Assembly (NCBI RefSeq): GCF_030272615.1 | Contig: NC_081407.1 | Span: 436,326,230 to 436,390,229 of the forward strand | From: Cryptomeria japonica | Taxonomy: Eukaryota > Streptophyta > Pinopsida > Cupressales > Cupressaceae | Direction: 5' to 3' | Length of the DNA stretch: 64,000 nt | In this document: positions 59,047 to 64,000 of the stretch, piece after piece | Numbering within the stretch: the stretch's first letter is position 1 | How the letters are laid out: each line of letters opens with the position of its first letter | Notes under the pieces: model-generated | Told to the model about the DNA's origin: nothing | Database searches by the model: none | The model's input: only the letters and a program-made list of their open reading frames with translations | Position numbers and translations under genes: made by a program

Positions 59047-62000
59047 ATGAGTTTTACAACAATAAGCCCTACTTACACTATTCCCGTTAGACGAAGCCTT
59101 AGAATTAAGTCTTTCCAAGGTTTAATTACTGAGGAGATGGAACCTAATTTGAATGGCCTTTTTAACGAGGACATGGGTAATTCCTCTAATCCTCTTAATG
59201 ATGAAGAAGCTCTCCATGAGGTCTCTGTAGAACAACTTTCAAAATTGGATAACCAATTTGATGATTTTCAACAATGGATGTCTCAAGAATACCTTGATAG
59301 TCAAGCTCTTTCATTAATTGAGGGTCTAAAACGTATGGTTCAAAGTGATAAGAATGGAATTGATATTTTGCGTGGTATTGCACACATTGTGGATTCGAAT
59401 GTGATGCCGATGAAAAGTTGTGCCGAAACCTTAGGTTATACACAACCTCCTACTCAAGTTAATCATTCTATTCCTTTGACAACTCCTATTGCTAGTATAC
59501 CTACTTTTACATCAAACATAATGACTACTTCAATACAAGACATTCCTCCTATGATCACCAGTCATGGGGGCAATCCTTCCTCTTCAATCAACCCTCTTCC
59601 TTCATTCAATCCAACTTCTTCATTCATTCCTTCAATGAGTGTTCCTATTATATCTCCACAAATGAACATGACACAAGGGGGCAATTCATTTAACCATTCC
59701 ATTCCTCCTTGTAGTGTTCCTCCTTTCCAATCATCTCCTATGACTAACAATCATAGTATCCCACCACCTTACTCTCAATCAATACCTTCTTTCAATAACA
59801 TAATACCTCCATCACAATCTAACACGTCTAATATGAACTCTTCGACTGAAGCGACCATTAACAATCTTGCACAAACTGTCTCTTCTTTATAGCAACAAAT
59901 TGCCTCTATGAATCAATCTAAGTTTAGTGTGCCCACATTTGATGTTGCGAGCCCACTTTCTCTTGACATTGTTCGAGCTATCCCCCCTAAACATGTTGAA
60001 ATCCTACATTTGGAGCTTTATAATGGTAAGGGTGATCCTCTAACACATGTTAAGATATTTCAAACAATATGCACCGATTTTGCTTATGACCAAAGGTTGC
60101 TTGCAAAACTGTTTACTAGAACATTAAGAGATAAAGCCCTACAATGATATTGCTCGTTGCCTTCTTATTCTATTTTTTCTTTCGAACAACTTGCAAATGC
60201 TTTTATTCAACAATTTCAAAACAATATAAGTCCTAAAGTTACTTTGATTGATTTAATGCATTGTAAACAAGGTGTTAAAGAAAGAGTGACTGATTTCATT
60301 GGTAGATATAAGCATTTGTATGCTCAAATTTCTTTTCCAATACCTAACAATGATATTCAAAGAATCTTTATTTCTAATTTACAAAAAGATATTAGAGAAA
60401 AACTTCTGTTTTCTGAGTTTACTTCTTTCCAACAGTTGTGCGCAACTCTTCACAATTATCAACTAACTGTGAGTCAAATGGAACAAGCAAATCCTATGGC
60501 TCTGAGTGATAAGGGTGATAGTAGTCAACAACCATTTGGGAAGTTTAAACCGAACAGAGAGTCAATTAAATTCAATGAAAACATCATCAACAACAATGTG
60601 AATGCAGCATCAGGTGTGCCTCCTATTTCTAAGTTTTTCATGAAAGAAAGAAAGTTTACTCCTTTGAATGAATCATTGCATAGTATTATGAATAAGTTAT
60701 TGGAACAAAATGTGCTTACTCTTCCTCCTATAAAGCAAATAGATCCTGCAAAGATTAATTCACCCTATTTTGATAACAAATCTTTTTGTCAATTTCTTCG
60801 TCATCCTGGGCATGATACCGAAAAATGTTTTGCTTTAAAGGGTAAAATTCAAGATTTGATTGATAATAATACTATCTCTGTTTCTGGTGTGAATGATGAA
60901 GGCAACACATCTGTAGCTCCTCCTAACCAAAATCTTAAGATTTTTACTGATCCATTACCTTCTCATACCTCTAACGTGATTGATACTAATGATTCCTCTG
61001 TCTCACCTGATGATCTTGTGTCTATGACTCCGAATGTGATTAACTTTGTGGAGCAGCAGAAAATCCCTAAAGAACCTTCCATCACATTTGATTCTAGTGA
61101 AACTATCAGGGCACCTGATGGTCCTTTATATATAGTTGCAAAAGTCAAGAATACACCTTGCCGTGGAGTGCTTATTGATCCTTCTTGCATGGTTAATGTC
61201 ATTATTGAAGAATTTCTTTTTACTTTGCAATTGAATGAAGTGATCTATGACGAAACAAATGTGGTTGTGAAATTATTTGATGCATTTTCTTCTCCTGCAA
61301 TTGGTTCTATTACATTACCTATTGAGGTCCATAACAAATCCCTTAATGTGAGCTTTGCTATTATTCCATCATCTGAACAATTTCGTGTGAAGCTAGGCTA
61401 TCCTTGGCTATCTTCCATGAAAGCTATTGCTTCTCCTATTCACAAGTGCTTGAAATTTCCCCATAATGGTGAAATTGTTACTATCAATCATAGTCTCTTT
61501 AAACCAGCTGAAAGAACTTCTAGCATTCCTATTGATTATTTTTGGCCTAAACAATTTCAATCTCTTCCACCGCGAAGTGATCATCTTTTCAAATCTTATC
61601 AAAAGTGGAAAAAAGATATGATCCTATCTCTATGTGAACCTAGAACACCCAAACTTGACATTCCTATCATTCTTGAGAAGGAAGTTCTTCCTTTGAAAGA
61701 TAAAACTAATGTCTTTCCTCAAGAAAATTCCCAACCCATCCCTATGAATGTGACTACGTCTATGACTAATAAACTTTCTAAAGGTAGACCTATACCTCCT
61801 CGTCATGATGGACTTGGTCTCCTTCCTAAACCAAATATTCCTCTTTTATATGGAGCAGTTCCTCCTCCTTCCTCTTATAGAGAGAAGAGACCTTCCTCTT
61901 CTCCTATTGTTCAACCTAAGAGATCACAACCTAAACACCCAAGTGATAAGGATGAGAACATTCCTCCTCTTCACTCTTCTCAACTTCCTACTAAGACTAG

Positions 62001-62514
62001 ATGAAATTGTTCTGCACGTGAACATCGACGAAAGCGTCGTCTTAGAGCTCAGGCAGCTACTTCTCAAACTTTGCAATCCCCAAAAACACCTTCAACTAGT
62101 ATTATTCCATCTTCTCCTCAGCCGAAAATTGAGCCAAAATCTCCTAAACATAAGATGCATGATGGTCTTGATCCTGTGCGAGTTAAAGATCCTATTTTTA
62201 TAAATCTTGATGATGATATAGATGAAAATATTATTCATGATGAAAATGTTATTCATGATGAAAATGTTACTCCTCTTTCTTCTGATAGTGAATATGAATA
62301 TGTTGATGTTGATAACCATTTATCTAACGAATTTTCTAAAGCGCTTATCCTAGCTCCTAGACAAGAACAACGTGGCGTGGAACATGAACATAGGCCTTGT
62401 TTGGATCTTGTGATAGCTCCATCTGTTGTGTTGGATGTTCCTCCTCTAGCATGTTTCCTGCCTTCCCAAAATATTGATCAGCAAGATCAGGGGGTAGATG
62501 ACGTGCTAGACTAG
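59047..62514 (+). pseudogene. Element G gag-protease-like polyprotein
   Basis: One frame of 1,156 codons from ATG 59047 to TAG 62512, broken only by stops at 59890 (TAG), 60145 (TGA) and 62002 (TGA). Residues ~1-280: acidic, then Ser/Pro/Asn-rich. Gag core ~360-500 (FEQLANAFIQQFQNN, FIGRYKHLYAQISFP). Zinc-finger-like FCQFLRHPGHDTEKCFALK near residue 585. Protease-like domain ~695-810 with LIDPSCMVNVI, where plant gypsy elements normally have D-G-G-A or D-S-G-S, and LGYPWLSSMKAI. The C-terminal part has a DGLG block resembling a decayed G-patch and a Pro/Ser-rich, acidic tail with IHDENVIHDENV repeats. Gag would form particles; the protease is doubtful. Confidence 0.85.
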
Positions 62515-63266
62515 TTTCATTAGCATAGCAGACACTCTCCTCCTCTCTTGATCTCTTTTGTTACTTCTTCTATGTGTTATTCTTATTCTTCTTTTTTTTG
62601 TCCTTAGTGTTGTCTACTTGAGGATGATGCAAAGCATTGAGATCTCTTGGTCTCCCTCATGTTGACTCAAAAGACACATGTGTTCCCTTCTTCTAGGCGA
62701 CCTTCCTTGATTGGGGAATGAAGAACAATTATGCATACATACATATGATATACATGAATTATCATACATCATACTGACCCCAAGGAAAGTGAAGTCACCT
62801 CATGCTTTGTGTTTTGTGTCTATTATCCTTGGGTTTATCTCACACTTGGGGGCTAAATCCTTGTGATAACGTGCTCCTTTCCCTTCTCATTTCTTATATG
62901 TATCACTACCTTAAAGCAAGCACCCCCGATGAGGTGTGTGCGATCGCGTTAACGTAGGGGGGCATACACCCCATCCATATCTCTTCAAGATACTTGAAAA
63001 TTTCTTGACAAATTTAGCTTTGCCTTGAAAATTTTTGATATCTTTCTTGCATGACTCATAGTGAGGGAACCTTACTACTGACAGTCATGGTTCTCCCTCG
63101 TGATCTTCCCTTTTACTTTGTCAATCAAAGTCGTAAGATCCTTAGTCCACTGGGGGCTTGGTGTATCTTGCCTCCTTGACGTGGTGAAAGTTTTTCAATG
63201 TTGTTTCCTTGTACTTTACCGGAAGTATTGGCGTACGCTTATACTCCCGCTAAAGTGGGGGCTAAA
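62515..63266 (+). other. Element G 3' untranslated region with polypurine tract
   Basis: 750 bp, no ORF. Ends AAAGTGGGGGCTAAA (63252-63266) directly before TGTAGCG, a plant gypsy-type tract. A similar CTTGGGGGCTAAA lies at 62845-62858. Confidence 0.8.
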
Positions 63267-64000
63267 TGTAGCGTCCTAAAATTGTGACACTTGCAATTTT
63301 GACTGCATTTGGGTCTTCACGATGGCGGCGCAATGTTGAACCTGAATGGAGACCCCGAAACCTGCTTGTGACACCAAAAACTGCATTTTTCTGCACCTTG
63401 GCATGATCCCTCCTTGCACCCTGCTGTCCCGGGAGGTGGGACCATGGTGCCTAGCACCCTAGTCCTTCAGGACCATGGCGCCCAGTGCCCTGGTCCCCCA
63501 GGACCATGATGCCCAGTGCCCTGGTCCCTGGCCCTATTTTGGGCCCGGTCTCTTGTTGGGCATCGGGTCTTTAAGTTTGCAATTCAAAAAATAATGTTTC
63601 TAGGTCGGCCTAAGGTCGGGAAAATCAGTCTCTTAACCCTAATTGACAAGTATATAAACTACTTTTCCTCTCCTAGAAAGGGAGGAGAAAAGAGGAAGAA
63701 AATAAGCAAGAGAAAAGGCGAAAGCGATATTCAAACATTCAAACATTCAAGCATTCAAGCATTCCTTCAAGTAATTGAGCATTCTAAGTCTCCATTCAAG
63801 GCTAAGTGTTGCATTCAAGACAAGGATTCAACCATTGAAGAGGAGATCACTTACAACACATTACATACAACATACATTACACCTTCGCATGTAAGAATAC
63901 AAACATTCTTACAACAAGGTATCAGTACTTGTTTACATTACAAACATTTACATTTACAACATTCTCATTTCTTGGTTAATTCCAAAACCGGGGTTTGACC
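63267..64000 (+). repeat. Element G 3' LTR (truncated)
   Basis: First ~734 bp. Differs from the 5' LTR mainly by two extra copies of a 31-bp unit. Confidence 0.9.
63439..63531 (+). repeat. 31-bp tandem repeat x3 in element G 3' LTR
   Basis: Units 63439-63469, 63470-63500 and 63501-63531, each starting GGACCATG and ending GTCC plus four to five bases; the 5' LTR has one unit (56826-56856). The middle copy can pair GGACCA with TGGTCC around a GGCGCC-containing loop. Confidence 0.85.

Larger units (their letters stand above)
56654..64000 (+). mobile_element. Element G: gypsy-type, gag-protease only (right LTR truncated by window end)
   Basis: Left LTR 56654-57862, primer site 57866, leader, one ORF frame 59047-62514, 3' region with polypurine tract, right LTR from 63267. 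No RT, RNase H or integrase, and the 5.4-kb interior leaves no space for them. So non-autonomous (TR-GAG type). Left flank is ATAGG (56649-56653); the right flank is outside the window. Inserted in F. Confidence 0.88.

Overview
The window is repetitive plant nuclear DNA. I found no host gene, rRNA, tRNA or CRISPR; almost every base belongs to an LTR retrotransposon. Evidence for a plant: Ty1/copia and Ty3/gypsy pol domains of plant type, gypsy elements with a second RNase H and a G-patch-like segment (Tat/Ogre lineage), a plant mobile domain ORF, and initiator-Met-tRNA primer sites. Many different, old, still distinguishable elements stacked in one another suggest a very large genome, and a conifer or other gymnosperm is my guess; no species can be named from the sequence alone.

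The layout is a nested stack. The outermost piece is a minus-strand gypsy fragment, F (55548-56653). It was hit on the right by G (56654 to beyond the window, plus strand, a gag-protease-only gypsy) and on the left by B2 (50211-55547, minus strand, a unit with one giant unknown ORF). B2 was hit by gypsy E (minus strand; 5' LTR split between 26281-26922 and 49992-50210, body 26280 down to 10866, left end outside the window). E carries three later insertions: an intact-outline copia element C (11279-18829, perfect TAAGC target duplication), a second B copy, B1 (647-10865), and a TRIM-like tandem array of four LTRs and three 361-bp spacers (26923-49991). B1 was hit by the copia-like non-autonomous element A (1745-9803) and by a copia-type LTR ending at 646. 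The fourth LTR of the TRIM array was hit by D (31443-49759), an 18.3-kb Tat/Ogre-like gypsy.

How the parts work together: C and D are the only elements with recognisable complete sets of retrotransposition domains (gag, protease, RT, RNase H, integrase), and both are broken by stop codons. A, B, G and the TRIM array lack pol and would depend on enzymes supplied in trans. A shares its primer site, the LTR-end motif and repeated polypurine tracts with copia C, so a C-like element is its likely helper; G has gypsy gag features and would need a gypsy helper.

The most unusual signals are: (1) D carries a plus-strand antisense unit (TATA box 33205, plant mobile domain ORF 34410-36341), and an array of TAGCGCAT motifs lies in its leader while a matching array lies, in the same transcript sense, in D's own genomic-RNA leader; (2) A and B carry large ORFs of about 1,100 and 1,300 codons, of unknown function and similar layout, where pol would be expected; (3) B's promoter region is an array of imperfect palindromes around GGAAC...GTTCC; (4) G carries three leader hairpins with a GTGCAC palindrome in or beside the loop, plus a 31-bp LTR repeat that can also fold; (5) broken ORFs in D, its antisense ORF and G have many in-frame stops but no frameshift that I could find.
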